From the NCBI GenBank assembly GCA_030549495.1, contig JAUIRK010001039.1, positions 682,001-746,000 of the forward strand: DNA of 64,000 bases, given 5' to 3'. This document shows positions 46,578 through 58,889 of the stretch, in pieces (position 1 is the stretch's first letter; each line of letters starts with the position of its first letter). The position numbers and the translations under genes were made by a program. The notes below the pieces were generated by a model. The model saw nothing but the letters and a program-made list of their open reading frames with translations. It was not told where the DNA came from and made no database searches. This DNA comes from Nectonema munidae. Its lineage: Eukaryota; Nematomorpha; Nectonematoida; Nectonematidae.

Positions 46578-47805
46578 ATTCTTTGAAATGTGTTCAATGC
46601 AATACAGATTTTGATAAATTCTGCAAATGTAACTCGCCTCCTGCAACAGAGTGTCCAAAACAGAACTTCAACTATTGCATCACAGTAAAGCAAATTGACC
46701 AATCAGGTAAGCTTTTAATTGACATTTTTTCAAGTAAAAAACGAAGTTACACGATATATTATGTAGATAAAGCTGGGGAAAAGCTTTTAGCCTATCATGC
46801 ATGCCCCATATTACTTCTAGAAACTATCCTTATAATATATATGTAACTTCTACAAATTTTGGAAAGATATTTTAGGCCTAAATGATCAAATCAAAAAACT
46901 CAAGCAAACAAATAAAAAGAAAAGAAGATTAATTTATTATTAATAGAAATTTTTTTTATAAAATAAAAAATATTTCTATTTTTTCATTGATGATTATGAT
47001 GAGTAAAGTTCTCTGGCTAAAAACTTTTGCACAGCAATTTTAATAAGTAAGCTATATAAATGAAGTATTCTATAAATATAAAAAGAATAAAATTTTTCAT
47101 TAGTATACTTATATACTTATATTTTTAGCATTTAAATTACAAAAAAAATATTTTAAAAAATAAAAATAAATAATTTATAATTCTGGTTTAAAACTTTTTC
47201 ACAGCATTGTATATATATATGTTTTAAAATTCGTTTTAACTTCAACAAATACCTATATATACTTTCACTCGTGTAATATAATCTTATCGAATTGAAACTT
47301 TCTTTCTTTTCAGTATAGTTGTGATCAGTGGCGGATCCAGAAATTTCTTATAGGGGGGGGGGGGGGGGGGGGCGAAATCTATTTAATTTTTTTGCAATTT
47401 TGCTAAATGTCTTTAGAGAATACGACAGCTGTATTATGTGTTTTAGAACCACTAATTACCTATGTTTTCATAAACATTATTTTGCCATGAATAAATTGCA
47501 AAAATTTATTTTTATACATGTAAGGGTATACAATAGTAAGGGTAATTTTCGAAGCCATTTTTCATAGGGGGGCAGGCCCATGAGGCCTCCCCCTTGGATC
47601 CGCCACTGGTAGTGATGTATATTAAAGAACTACTTTGTACCTATAGGAAATTTGATGAGCTTAATCAGAAGTTGTAGTCCATTGAACTTAACAGATACTT
47701 GCGTTACCGGCTATAACAAAACGTTTTTGAAAAAGCTTTGTTACACAAACTGCAACTACGATGGATGCAATAACATTGACTTGGAAGGCGATTGTGAAGA
47801 AAGTG
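46578..47805 (+). CDS. Ly6/three-finger-domain protein, two internal exons (quiver/sleepless-like)
   Basis: Exon 1 of the pair (46578-46706) follows CTATCCTTCCAG and ends at CAATCAG|GTAAGC. It encodes SLKCVQCNTDFDKFCKC, then ATECPKQNFNYCITVKQID. Exon 2 (47647-47805) follows TACCTATAG and ends at AGTG|GTAAAAA, encoding LIRSCSPLNLTDTCVTGYN, then KKLCYTNCNYDGCNN. Phases join (one base plus two). About ten cysteines in LxCxxC...C...C...CYTxxCNxDGCN spacing are the hallmark of Ly6/uPAR three-finger domains. In invertebrates these are mostly secreted or GPI-anchored, for example quiver/sleepless, which regulates potassium channels. The signal-peptide exon and the C-terminal anchor exon were not securely found. 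A hydrophobic candidate with a good donor (FIFIFFLLFPSPF|GTAAGT) lies near 44830-44875. Confidence 0.8.
47326..47608. mobile_element. hAT MITE in the Ly6 intron, 38 bp before an exon
   Basis: The tips are CAGTGGCGGATCCAGAAATT and, read inward from the right, CAGTGGCGGATCCAAGGGGG. The flanking octamers GTTGTGAT (47318-47325) and GTAGTGAT (47609-47616) differ at one base, supporting hAT. The element contains a long G tract (about 47346-47362) and no coding sequence. It ends 38 bases before the next Ly6 exon. Confidence 0.85.
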
Positions 47806-48517
47806 GTAAAAATTTTATTCCTATCTTAATTTTTATTGATTTTAAATCTCTATATCGTTACTCTTTAGAATCAAATAAAGTTGTGAATTTTTTAGTGTTC
47901 AATTTCTCCCGTTACAAATTCCTCATATGTAAAAATGTAGAGCCTCGAAACCTAGTGTTGTCCCATACATCTCTGTATTGCAGGGTCCAGTTCTAAATTG
48001 TTAGATGGCGTTAAAACAACCCGCACATTATTGCGTTTACTATTTTGTTGATAAAGTTTACAAATTGTAACTTCTTATCTATTCTATCCGAAAAACCACA
48101 TAACGCATGTAAGTATATCAATCAAGTCAATATATAATCTATTCCATATTTTAAGTTTGCCACTATAGACATTAAATTACTCAGGAAAGATGCAAATCAC
48201 ATTAAATTTGTTCCAATTTCCAAGTTTTTAAATTTATACAACTATATCTTTTATAAAAATATATAAAACCCCTTTTTGATGAATTTTTAAAAAGAGCTAA
48301 TTTTACAACTACAGAAGTCAACCAAAAGTGGTAAAATTAAGTTCTAACAATTTTATCGGAATATTAATCTCAATGTATGTATATTTAGATCTTTTACTCA
48401 TTTTTTGGAATAAATAAATATTTACAATATTTTTCTGTTATGTCAGCAATACCAATATTCGGATAATATATTAATGATGATATAGAGAACCTAAAAATTA
48501 TTAGTTTTTAAAGTTGG

Positions 48518-48697
48518 TTGGTTGGAGATATCAAAGCACTTTTAGGCGTAAGGCTATATGCTCGAATTATGCTTAAGATGGTTAATCACAATTTTTGTGA
48601 ATTTGTTTTTAGAGTTGGGAGCCTTGAGGATTGAGCCCCTGACCTTCAACTGTTAAGCTAAGAGGTACACCCTAACAACCATTGAGGCTCTAGTTTT
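48518..48697 (-). mobile_element. tRNA-derived SINE, family B, copy 1
   Basis: On the minus strand: TAGAGCCTCAATGGTTG (A-box region), GTTGAAGGTCAGGGGCTCAA (mutated B box), then AAGGCTCCCAACTC and a body ending TTTGATATCTCCAACCAACC. It matches copy 2 at 60248 along its full length. Confidence 0.8.
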
Positions 48698-48699
48698 AA

Positions 48700-49560
48700 A
48701 GGTTATTTTTAAGTCAGATGTTTTACCTCAATGAAAGTTAACCTACTATTAAAAATAGTAAATTTACTATGATTCATAGTATTTTATTTACCAAGAATAG
48801 TAAAGTTATGCATTGTTAAATGAGCCAATGTTCCACATCTGAAACATGCTATTCAAAGCATATTAAAAAATATATGAGCTATTTTTTTCGTTATTGTTAA
48901 TTGAATTTGGTAATTAGGTATTAGACTAAAAAATTTATTAAAAATTTAAGTTGTAAAACTTGATAACTTCAATATATTATTTGGTTTAAAATTTGACCTT
49001 TTTTCAACTTTAGAGCTATTAATTTTTTAAAATAAAAATAATTTTTAAAAAATATTCTTTGTAATTAAAATGGCAATTTGGTATAGAAAAAACTCTCTTC
49101 TATCATTTTTTCGAATATTCATTTGGTATATGTAGTAGATTTGAGGGTGTTATCTAAATATGTTTAAAAAAATTTTTATGTTCCACTTTTGGAAAGTTGG
49201 CGTTTGGGACATAATATATATATGAAATATTTTTTTGAATTCAATTTGATTTATGCTTAAAACAAAATTAATCAAAATGTTTTCTCTTTAAAGCTATATT
49301 TTGACACATTTTGGAAAACTACATGCTACTTTATAACACCTGTGCTTTGGATTATTTTATCTTTCATTCATTCGTGTTTTGAATCGTTGTATCTCTCATT
49401 ATTCCTTTTTTACTTCTGTTGTTTAGCTTTTATTTTTAAAATTTTGTACTCTTCTATTTTGTTCAAAATCGCGCAAAAAGATCGTTTTAGTTTTCTAAAA
49501 GATGCTTTAGATTTTTCTGTTGAAAGTAACAAAAAATTCAACTATTTGTTTGTTGCCTCC
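48700..49560. other. AT-rich stretch before the piggyBac relic
   Basis: No exon or repeat unit could be supported. The frame at 49342-49578 is a low-complexity hydrophobic reading with no domain. Confidence 0.4.
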
Positions 49561-49565
49561 CAAAG

Positions 49566-50790
49566 ATGGCTACTATAACAGATGAAGAAGAAGTGAATGG
49601 AAATTTATTTGAATCAGAAATTCCAACTGAAATTTCTGGTGAATTAAAAGTTTTTTTTGACAATGAAAGTTTTGATGATGGAGGTAAAAATGTTAAATGT
49701 TCAGGAGGGAAAAGTGATGAAGCTTTTAGAAAAATATTTTTTGATGTTGAACCTCCTTTACTATTGAATACACATTCAGATTTGATTTCCCTAAAACCAC
49801 TTGATATTTTAAAAAAGTTTTTTATTGATAAATACGTTCAACAAATAGTTGATTTGACCATTCAGTTACGCATCAACAGAATGAAATATTTTTTCAAACA
49901 GATAAAGAATAAATTTTTTCTATTTTTGCTATTTATTATCCTCATCGGCTATTTTTCCTTGCCAAATGAATATTTGTATTTTTATTGGACAACTTCGATG
50001 GATATTCAATGTGATACTGTTTCAAATGTAACGAGTAGGCAGAGATTTACAGAGTTGAAAAAGTTTTTCCATTTTTCAGATAATATGGAATTGGATACTA
50101 ATGATAAATACGCAAAAATTAGACCCTTATATGATCACTTGAATAAACAGCTCTAACAGTTTAGTGAAAATATTTATCCATTGATCAGTCGACATAGTAG
50201 TAAGATGTACATAAAAGGCAAACCCATCAGATTTGTGTATAAAAGTTGGGCTATTTGCAATGAAGATGGTTATCCTTTCATGTTACAACTTTATGCTGGA
50301 GCAGAAGAGAAACGGGAAGAAAGCCTTGGAATGAGTGTGTTTAAAAAGTTTACTTCAATTTTAAATAATCCACAAAATCACGTGATTTACTTTGGTAATT
50401 TTTTTACTTGCCAAAAGACACTTGAATACGTGACCAATGCAGAAATACGCTCTACCAGAACAATGCGTGATAATCGCACTCAAAAGACATGAAAAAAAGT
50501 GAATAAGAATGTTTTGATGTTAAGTGCAATGGTGACATTTTAATTTGTCGATGAAGAGATAACTCCGTTGTGAGAATAGCCACAAATTTTGAAAACGTTT
50601 ACCCTTTGTTAAAAACTCAAAGATGGATTTCCAAAGAAAAGAACAAAAAGAAATTGCTCAACCGAATCTTGTTAAAAATTATAATAAATATATGGGAGGC
50701 GTGGACGTTATGTATCGTCTCTTATCCTCGTACAGGTCAGTTTTAGGAAACAAAAAATGGTGCATCTGATTCACTATTTTTTATAATATG
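49566..50790 (+). pseudogene. piggyBac transposase pseudogene
   Basis: The first frame (49566-50156) has an acidic N-terminus (MATITDEEEVNGNLFE), then the DDE_Tnp_1_7 start: RRQ-like SRQRFTELKKFFHFSDN and KYAKIRPLYDHLN. The next in-register piece (50157-50492) after a stop has LISRHSSKMYIKGKPIRFVY, GYPFMLQLYAGAEEK and NHVIYFGNFFTC, then TRTMRDNRTQKT. Further on come NLVKNYNKYMGG-like and VDVMYRLLSSYRS fragments, the second half of the family pattern, in other frames. The conserved catalytic Asp of the DNFFTS motif is Gly here (FGNFFTC). With stops and frameshifts this copy is inactive. TTAA-flanked terminal repeats were not identified. Confidence 0.85.
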
Positions 50791-51158
50791 TTATAAAAGG
50801 TATGTAATGAAATTTTTATTATAACTTTGAATATATAAACCTAAAATCTCGTGGCTTGAGTAAAATGGATAAAAGTACTAGAAAACATGGATACGAAGAA
50901 GTGCTGTTTCGTAAAAAAATTAAATCCTGTCTTTGCTTTCTTTTTAATTATATTATTTACATTATGTTTTTTTTCTTGTTTCTTGTTCAAATATTCTTTG
51001 TCTTTCTGGTTTCTCCATATTAAATTCAAGAATTGAATCATGAATACTCATCACACTTCTTGCTTTGGCATTCTTGTATTTTCCATTCCTTTTGGTCGAA
51101 TGGCCGCCTGCTTTTTCATATTCAAACTATATTAATCAATTAAAGGGACAGAAGCATA

Positions 51159-53714
51159 CACTGTAAAAAGTGCGTTTAGAATTTAAACACAGTATTAGGT
51201 GTTTGGTTATTTTTGTGTTTAAATAATGTTTAAAACCTAAACACTTTACACCTAAAAATACATTGAAAGGAAAATATTTAGCATTTAAACATATTATATT
51301 ACATTTAGACATTTTTATGTTGAAAAATTTTTTATAATCTTAAACACCATATAAAATTTCCAACTATTCCGTTTTGTGTTTAGAGTTTAAACAAAAAAAT
51401 TAAACAGTATCTATTTAAATTTTCCATATAGGACAGATAGATGTCATTAAAATACAGAATTATTTTTTATAGCATTAAAGCTTATCTCATGTACATCTCA
51501 AAAGTGTATGCGTGATGTTTTTAAAATATGAACACTTTATGTGTTGACAGCAGCATCTCAATTAAAAATAACTATCAATTAAGTATCTAAAATCCAAAAA
51601 GATCTTTTGTTCAGTGTTTTTTATCATTCAAAAAATTGTAAATTTTGGATTCTATTTTTAGCCCTTGAACTTGATAAAATGACAAAAATTCCAAATTTGA
51701 CCTAAAAAAATTAAAAAATCATTCGATTTATTTCAAACAAATTACATATTTGGAATCAGCGTATCAAACTCTATCAGAATACGTTTTAAAAATTTTGAAT
51801 TTTCCATTTTTTAAATTTCCGATTTTTCAGGCCTTTTCAAACGGCCTCAAAATTATGACTTCACATATAATTCAAAAAAAATCAAGTTTTATATATTTTT
51901 AGAATCCTCTTATCATTCTGAATAACAATATTAACTTTATTTTACATTAAATCTTTTTATTCAAAAAATTTTCATATATAGTATATGATGTACTTATTTT
52001 AGCCAATCAAAAAAATTCATTTGCAATAAAAAAATTTTACATTCTCAATATATCCAATTAAATTAATGGCTGATGGGTTTATTTATTCTTCTAGGGAAAG
52101 ATAATAAATTTGTATGTTACTGTTTCAAATCTCTATTTTTAATAAAACAAGATTCTTTATTAAAGTTGTTTTTTTAATTTATAAATTTTGTATTAGATTT
52201 CTAAAAATTGATACCTACTATTGATCATTTTTAAATAACTAAAGTTTTATTAAGATTTCTTTAAAATCTAAATTATTTTTATAAATTTTATTTTTCAGTA
52301 ATAGATTTCTATAATCTAAATTATTTAGTTTATAAATTTTTTTTCTAAACTCTATTACTTTTAATTTTTAAGTATTAAGAGATTTCAATAGATTTAAATC
52401 TATTTTTTTTTATTTAAATAGATAGATCTTTCTACTTTTGATAAGGTTTTTTAAATTTTATATAGATTACATATAATTTATTTATATTGTCTGCTTTAAT
52501 TTATTTTTAATGATAATCTAATTGCTAATTCTACTAAAATTTATCTACTAAATTGTCGGCTATTAATGATCTTTACGTGTACTAAGGATGATATTCGGGG
52601 ATATAAACGACTATTAGAGGTACTAATGATGTTTACATGGGTACAAATGATCTATATGGGTACTAATGATCTTTACGGGTTCTAATGATCCTTATAGGTT
52701 CCTTAAGTGGATCTATAATCACGGTACCGATGATCTTTGAGAACACCTAGAATCATGGGGGTACCAATTATCTTTCACAGGACCTAGAATCACAGTACCA
52801 ATGATCTTTAACAGGACCAAGTTAAGGGGGTACCAATGATCTTTATTAGGAACTAGAATCACAGTACCAATCATCTTTAACAGGACCTAGAATCACGGTG
52901 GTACCAATGATCATTAACATGACCTAGAATCACGGGGGTACCGATGATCTTTAACAGGACATATATTAAAGGTACCAATGATCTTTAAGTGGACCTAGAA
53001 AAACAGGCTTATATTAGTTATAGATAGTAAATGTTTTGCTTTTGTTTTAAATTCCAAGTTACAGTAAAACGATACAGAACCTACTAGATAAAGGAGAAAT
53101 TTACAAAGAATTCGATAAATTTGTTGAGGAAACGGCTTATCATCTTTCATTAAATAATATAAATAATAAAACTTCTTATTATGAATTTTTTTTTATAAAT
53201 ATCTCGTGTTTTTTGGCTAATTTTAATGATTTCAATTTTTTGTTAGTATGGCTGAACTGCTTAATAGCACTCAAGATTAGTTCGATGGAATGGATTATAA
53301 AATTATTCACAAACTTAATATTTCATGATCCTTTTTTATGTTATTCAAAACTTGTTATGAATAAACAAAAATTTTTATAGGCAACGGCGATACAACCTAT
53401 ATGAAAAATGAAGAGTAGTATAGCAAAGCAGCCAAACTACCAAAAAGATCCCATAACTTTTGTAAAATTTCTAAGAAATGAAGGTCAAAATATTCAATTA
53501 AAACACAAAATACTTAATTGATATGTGCTTAGAACCTCATCACAACATTTTAGAACACTTTTTATCAAAACGGAATATTTTGGAACACGTAAAATTTAAA
53601 CATTTTTTTCTGAACGCATAAAATTTGAACGCGTTTAGATAAAAAGTGTTTGTAAAAACGGACACTTTTTGTGTTTAAAAATGCGTTTATAATTTAAACA
53701 GATTTTTTACAGTG
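51159..53714. mobile_element. Non-autonomous CACTG-ended DNA transposon carrying a minisatellite
   Basis: The left tip CACTGTAAAAAGTGCGTTTA continues GAATTTAAACAC. The right tip read inward is CACTGTAAAAAATCTGTTTA continuing AATTATAAACGC. TA flanks both sides (51157-51158 and 53715-53716). The left 250 bases and right 200 bases are full of subterminal TTTAAACAC/GTGTTTAAA motifs in both orientations, a usual arrangement in CACTA/EnSpm-like elements, where they bind transposase. The 2.1-kb middle has no coding sequence, so the element is non-autonomous. The class is inferred from the tip and subterminal repeats; a 2-bp TA duplication would also fit other superfamilies. Confidence 0.75.
52555..53010 (+). 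repeat. Minisatellite of about 37-bp units inside the CACTG element
   Basis: About eleven head-to-tail degenerate copies of a unit near GGTACCAATGATCTTTAACA plus GGACCTAGAATCACGGG. The central units are most regular, and both edges decay (ACTAATGATCTTTACGGG on the left). It holds repeated KpnI-like GGTACC and GATC motifs. It is internal to the element at 51159-53714. Confidence 0.85.
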
Positions 53715-53716
53715 TA

Positions 53717-54334
53717 GTTAGGGCCTTTGGCCAAAAGGGGAGGATATACTCAAAAGGGAGCTAGAAAGCGTGAAACAGAGGAGTCATTAATTGAGAATCT
53801 ATAGACACTAATGATTTTGAAATCTATTCACACATATGTCAATTCTGATATCCTCACATGACTTGATAATCCAATGCCTTCAACAGCTACTCACCCATAT
53901 GCAGGCCGGATTAAATCTCTTAGAAGCCTTAAGTAATTAAGACTTTGGTACCTGATATTATGTAATCAAAATATAAAAATAATGAAGCACACAATATTTT
54001 ATTTTTCAAAATTAACAAAACTAACATTAAAAAGAAGACGATGCTTTTTTGTTTACTTTAACTTGCAGTTTTAAAGAGTTTCCTTTCGATTTTTTTAACT
54101 TTCAAAATCTTTGATGATTTCCTTAAAATTGACTTTACTTAACACATCTACTTCTCTACTTAATAGAGATAAGGCATCCATCCTTCCTTCGTTTTCAAAG
54201 CAAATATATTCAAATTTCTAATTTATATAGATTTGCTTTGAAAAAGGAGTTTATACTCCTAAACTAATTAACAATATCACTAAAAAGTTTCCAGTTTTTT
54301 TTCATTTTTATATTTGATATATACTTTTTCCAGC
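53717..54334. other. AT-rich stretch without gene
   Basis: No exon or repeat could be supported. Confidence 0.4.
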
Positions 54335-54379
54335 TTATATTTTTAATGTTTGATATTTTTGAATAATGAATCTGTGCTT

Positions 54380-54620
54380 CCCCTCCTTTCTTAATGCCGT
54401 AAGCACGTTCTTATTTTGCCTCATGGTTAATCCAGCCCTGTCCATATGTGCTGCCACTGTCACTATCATCAAGGCCATTGATTTTCCGTTATACGAAGTA
54501 TGATTGACTGTTGCACTTTGGCTATCCATTCCTTTCCGTTTCAGGCCAACTTTAACCATTTCATTCTTCATCATCTCTTTCCATGTAAATTTGGCGCGCC
54601 TCTTTCTTTATTTTCCAATC
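54380..54620 (-). mobile_element. Probable LINE C-terminal fragment (RTE-like)
   Basis: On the minus strand: RAKFTWKEMMKNEMVKVGLK then MDSQSATVNHTSYN. It resembles the extreme C-terminus of RTE-type reverse transcriptases (GRPKxTWxExVxxDxxxxGLxxxDAxDRxxWR). The last part diverges from the family pattern, and no reverse transcriptase domain was found beside it. It could also be an unrelated chance match. Confidence 0.4.
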
Positions 54621-55184
54621 TTTTTTTGTTAGCTCATCGTCATCTCTTTATAAAATGTGTTCCATTCATCCCCACCCATATTAAGGATTAGTTGTTGACG
54701 ATATTTTTGACGTTTTGGGATAGACCCTTTCGGTGCAATGATTTTTATAGCTAGGGTGCCTAGCATATCGTAAATTTATAACCGGAGAATGAAGAGTGGA
54801 CATTAGGGCAGGTCGAATTTATATTTTTTTCAAAACCGCAATTTGATCCTAAAGGAGGTCTTGAAACATCATGTAAAGCAAAAATTATAAAAATTAATTC
54901 AAACAACTTTTGCGAAATTCAAATTGAACTTTCATATATACCTGTAATTTTTAATTGAAAGAATAATAGTCTTTCAAAAAAGGCATGGATTTATCACCTA
55001 AAAAGTTTATTTCTACACTTTAAATATTGTTTTTAACCATATAAACTATCGTAAGTTTGAAAATAATGGCTTTTTGATGTAAAAAAGGAACGTTTAGATC
55101 TGCTTAATAACTTGTTTTTGGTTCTCAAATCCATATACCAAATGTGAAGCTTCTGAAACTAACTTTGCATCATCTTTAAAATTC

Positions 55185-55698
55185 CACCTACACATAAAGT
55201 TATTAGGGAAATCTCCTCCTACTTAGGCTGTTTCAATAAGATAAAAAATATTTTAAACACTAGTAATAAATTAAATCTTCATTATGCTTTTATTCAACCT
55301 AAATGGTCTTACGGAAACATAATTTGGGCCAAATCAAGTATCTCCTATGAAAATAAACTCTTTTCCAAATTCCAAAAAGCTGTAAAGTTTATTGAAAACT
55401 CTTCCATATCAAAGGTCTGCGCGAAATATCACCTACTTGATCTAAATGAACTGCACTTTGTATTACTCTGCTCTTTTATGTATAAAAACTTAACCGATGG
55501 TCACTTCGCCAACGTATTGATAGACTCAACCACTACTCATAATCACAATCTTAGAAATAAAAAGAATATTAGACATCTACGTTCAAACAAAAAACTATTT
55601 AGTCAATATTTTATTCCTAACTCAATTAGGGCCTCGAATATTCTACCTTTGGAAATAAAATACCTTCACAACATTAAGTCCTTTAAAAAAAAGTAAAA
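55185..55698 (+). mobile_element. LINE 3' remnant, ORF2 C-terminal end
   Basis: One continuous frame encodes LHYAFIQPKWSYGNIIWAKS, then KLFSKFQKAVKFIENSS, HNHNLRNKKNIRHLRSNKKL and IPNSIRASNILPLEIKYL, ending in a stop. This is the region after the reverse transcriptase thumb in CR1/Jockey-type LINEs (xxxxxPxLxYGxxxWGxxxxxxxxxLxxxQxxxxR, then HxxxTRxxxxxxxxxxxx, FxxxxxxWNxLPxxI). The copy is 5' truncated, and the frame shown is open from about 55185. The following 700 bases are strikingly poor in G on the same strand, like the LINE blocks at 35-39.5 kb. Confidence 0.75.
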
Positions 55699-56890
55699 GA
55701 ATTACTGTTAGGCTCTTCAAACTTAATTTATTCCTTTAAAATCTGTTAATAATTTTGTTTTTTTCTTTTTCCTTTCCAACCTTAGTGAGTAATTCTCTTT
55801 TTATATCCCCATAGTGCATTGCAATACTCTCCCTCTGACCCTGAATGATTATTCTCTTTATCTCCTATCTTTTCAACAAATTTAATATTTCAAATTACTT
55901 GATTTCAATCTTATGTTTTATCATATTTATTTTCATTATTTTTACCTTTTTTTCTATCTTCTTCACCTTAATATCTTTCGCTATTAAAATTCAGTCTCCC
56001 TTCTTTATTTATTCTTTTTTTTTACTTTCTCAAATCTTTAATTATATATATAACTCTTAATTTTCCTTCTGCCTTGAAATATACCTTCGAACATAGTCTG
56101 ATCAGATTCTCCTCTTCATTTTCTTTCATATGCTTCAAACTCCTTATTTGCATCTACCTCAATCCCTGCCAACGGCTCTCAATTGCTCATCTGGCATATT
56201 CACACACCCTCTCGATTCTTTTTATTCCAATCCAATGCTTACTTTCCAAGCCAACACTGATGTTTACAAAAATGAATTTTCCGACATCGACGTCTTCCTG
56301 CATCCAAATCAAATGTTATATCTTACACCATCAAACTGTTTATACTAAAATCAATTTTCTTTTAATTATTCAATCATGTGACGACAACCTATCTTGGTTT
56401 GTTCACTTTTTTTAAATAAATCCTTCAATCAATTCTTGTATTTGATCATTTGAGACATTTTTCAATATTGGTGTGGTTCTACTAAAGGAGTAGAGGTTAG
56501 ATCTATCAATTCACACCAAGTTTCAGCTTCCCAATTTATTTTAAGATTTTTTTTCTCTACTTTAACCTGATCATTATTTCTAAAGTACAAAATTTCGAAA
56601 CATTAAAAAATATATTATTAAAAAACAAAAGTTTACCCCTTTCTAAATTCTAAAATTTTATCAAGTATGTTGTAAAGCAGCTTATGCAAATAAGGCGTTT
56701 GCACAATTTTCCTTCAGCAACAGTGCAAAATTATTTCCCTCTTCCAAAGTGCATGTAAATTAAAGAAGAATTTGCTTGAAGTCCTATCAAGTCAATGGAA
56801 ATACTTTCTTACAAAGATCCATTCATTTGATTAGGGTTGTTACTGGAAAATTTGCAGTGTATAAATACTATTGTGTTTGTCAGAATAGAC
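55699..56890. other. G-poor, pyrimidine-rich stretch
   Basis: Composition matches the 3' or 5' parts of the LINEs in this window. A frame at 56130-56348 (SLPTALNCSSGIFTHPLDSF and NEFSDIDVFLHPNQMLYL) looks more protein-like than average but could not be assigned. It may be part of another LINE copy. Confidence 0.3.
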
Positions 56891-57095
56891 ACACTTCTTC
56901 TTTGGCTTTTAATAAATTGTACCTTCTTTTATTTTACTCTTTCTCTGGTTGAAACATAACAAAGTGCAATACTTCTAATGCTACTATCATCACTTTTGAC
57001 CATTGAATATAGGAAATTTTCTGGAAGTAAACAAAAAGCACTTCTTTGTAAATTATGTTGGACGATACGTATAACATCTTCATAAGGAAAACGTT

Positions 57096-57482
57096 TTAAT
57101 TTAAAAAAGAATTAATGGAGTGTCTTGAAGTTTCGAAAACACTTTTATCTTGAACCATGCTGGAGCATAAATCTGTACAATATAGTATAAAAGTGGTGAT
57201 AATTCTCTTGTATATATTGCAAAAAGTCTTATTGCGAGAGTCAACTGAATGGTTCACAGGACCTATTTTACAACCAAACCATCTTTGATTAATTATTCCT
57301 AGTCCTATACCTCTGCTATACTTAAACAAAAGACGTTGATCATGACTGAGATAGGTTAGTTCATTTTCTTGAAACAACTCTTTAGCCAGAGAAGATTCTA
57401 TTACTTCAAAATTTATTTGAGATTGGTGTTGTATGTTTTCACAACACTTTTGACCCAGTTTGCCAATATATTTTTTTGGCAA
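57096..57482 (-). pseudogene. Copy of the same ORF in duplication unit 1, N-terminus frameshifted
   Basis: 128 codons identical to the unit 2 frame except for one visible substitution (TTFIL compared with TTCIL). It is out of frame with the first 20 codons because its T run (7 bases at about 57470-57477) is one shorter than in unit 2. Either this copy has lost a base or the other gained one. Confidence 0.5.
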
Positions 57483-58439
57483 ATCGCATTGGATACCGAA
57501 TATATTTGGGCAAATTGTCTGGTATCCTGGATTCGATTTCGCATTTAGACATTTCTATTTGTTAAAAAATGTTCTCTCTAATTTAAACGCTATTAAAATG
57601 TTTTATTAATTCATTCTGTTATTTTTTCTAACGACGGGCTCTAGTTTGTCAAGTAAGGATATTTCTTTATCTATTTTTTTGTTTTTTAGCTTACAAAGCT
57701 CAATACATATACATCAAAGATACATCTCCTTGCAATCTTTCTAGTTCATCAATGAAACTCAATCACAAAATCTCAACTAAATCAATTATTATGTTTTCCT
57801 TGTTTTTCTTATACAAGAATATTTTATGCTGAATAAAATGATATAATTTCTATATACTTTTGTATTATTTTTTTGAAACAAAATAAAAAGTTGTGCAAAT
57901 TTATTGAAAATTTTCACTGGAAATGAAGCTTCTTTTAAAATAAGTTATTAGACTTATTTTACAAAGTTTGTGTATGTAAAGTAAGTAAGTAAACTTTATT
58001 TTAAGCACAAAAAAATTAAAATTTTTGTACGTTCATATAAAAATACTATTTGAAAAATGACAAGGTGAAATTGAAAAAATAATGAATATATTATATAAAA
58101 TTACAAAAATAAAAAAAATACAGAAAAAATACATTTTATTTTTATATAAATAAAAATAAAAACATAAGTGAATAAAAAAAATTAAACAAATATTAAAATT
58201 AAAATATTAAACATAGTTAATAAAATAATTAAATACACTTCTTCTTTGGCTTTTAATAAATTATACCTTCTTTTATTTTACTCTTTCTCTGGTTGAAACA
58301 TAACAAAGTGCAATACTTCTAATGCTACTATCATCACTTTTGACCATTGAATATAGGAAATTTTCTGGAAGTAAACAAAAAGCACTTCTTTGTAAATTAT
58401 GTTGGACGATGCGTATAACATCTTCATAAGGAAAACGTT

Positions 58440-58889
58440 TTAATTTAAAAAAGAATTAATGGAGTGTCTTGAAGTTTCGAAAACACTTTTATCTTGAACC
58501 ATGCTGGAGCATAAATCTGTACAATATAGTATACAAGTGGTGATAATTCTCTTGTATATATTGCAAAAAGTCTTATTGCGAGAGTCAACTGAATGGTTCA
58601 CAGGACCTATTTTACAACCAAACCATCTTTGATTAATTATTCCTAGTCCTATACCTCTGCTATACTTAAACAAAAGACGTTGATCATGACTGAGATAGGT
58701 TAGTTCATTTTCTTGAAACAACTCTTTAGCCAGAGAAGATTCTATTACTTCAAAATTTATTTGAGATTGGTGTTGTATGTTTTCACAACACTTTTGACCC
58801 AGTTTGCCAATATATTTTTTTTGGCAAATCGCATTGGATACCGAATATATTTGGGCAAATTGTCTGGTATCCTGGATTCGATTTCGCAT
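58440..58889 (-). CDS. Unidentified 149-codon ORF in duplication unit 2, possibly TE-derived
   Basis: The frame starts MRNRIQDTRQFAQIYSVSNA and continues ELTYLSHDQRLLFKYSRGIG, then RWFGCKIGPVNHS, ending SRHSINSFLN. The LSxDQxxL...GxxxxxxxxKxGPxxHS pattern recalls, from memory, repetitive TE-associated proteins of arthropods and other invertebrates (LSTDQxYL...GPxxHSRWLT). The downstream RWLTTANR block is not obvious, so the match is weak. It may be the last exon of such a gene. The frame is preserved in unit 2. Confidence is limited because no second domain supports it. Confidence 0.4.
   Translation of the reverse strand: MRNRIQDTRQFAQIYSVSNAICQKKYIGKLGQKCCENIQHQSQINFEVIESSLAKELFQENELTYLSHDQRLLFKYSRGIGLGIINQRWFGCKIGPVNHSVDSRNKTFCNIYKRIITTCILYCTDLCSSMVQDKSVFETSRHSINSFLN

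Noticed and set aside
51841-52540. Transposase coding region within the CACTG element
   Set aside because: No open frame of useful length and no recognisable motif on either strand.
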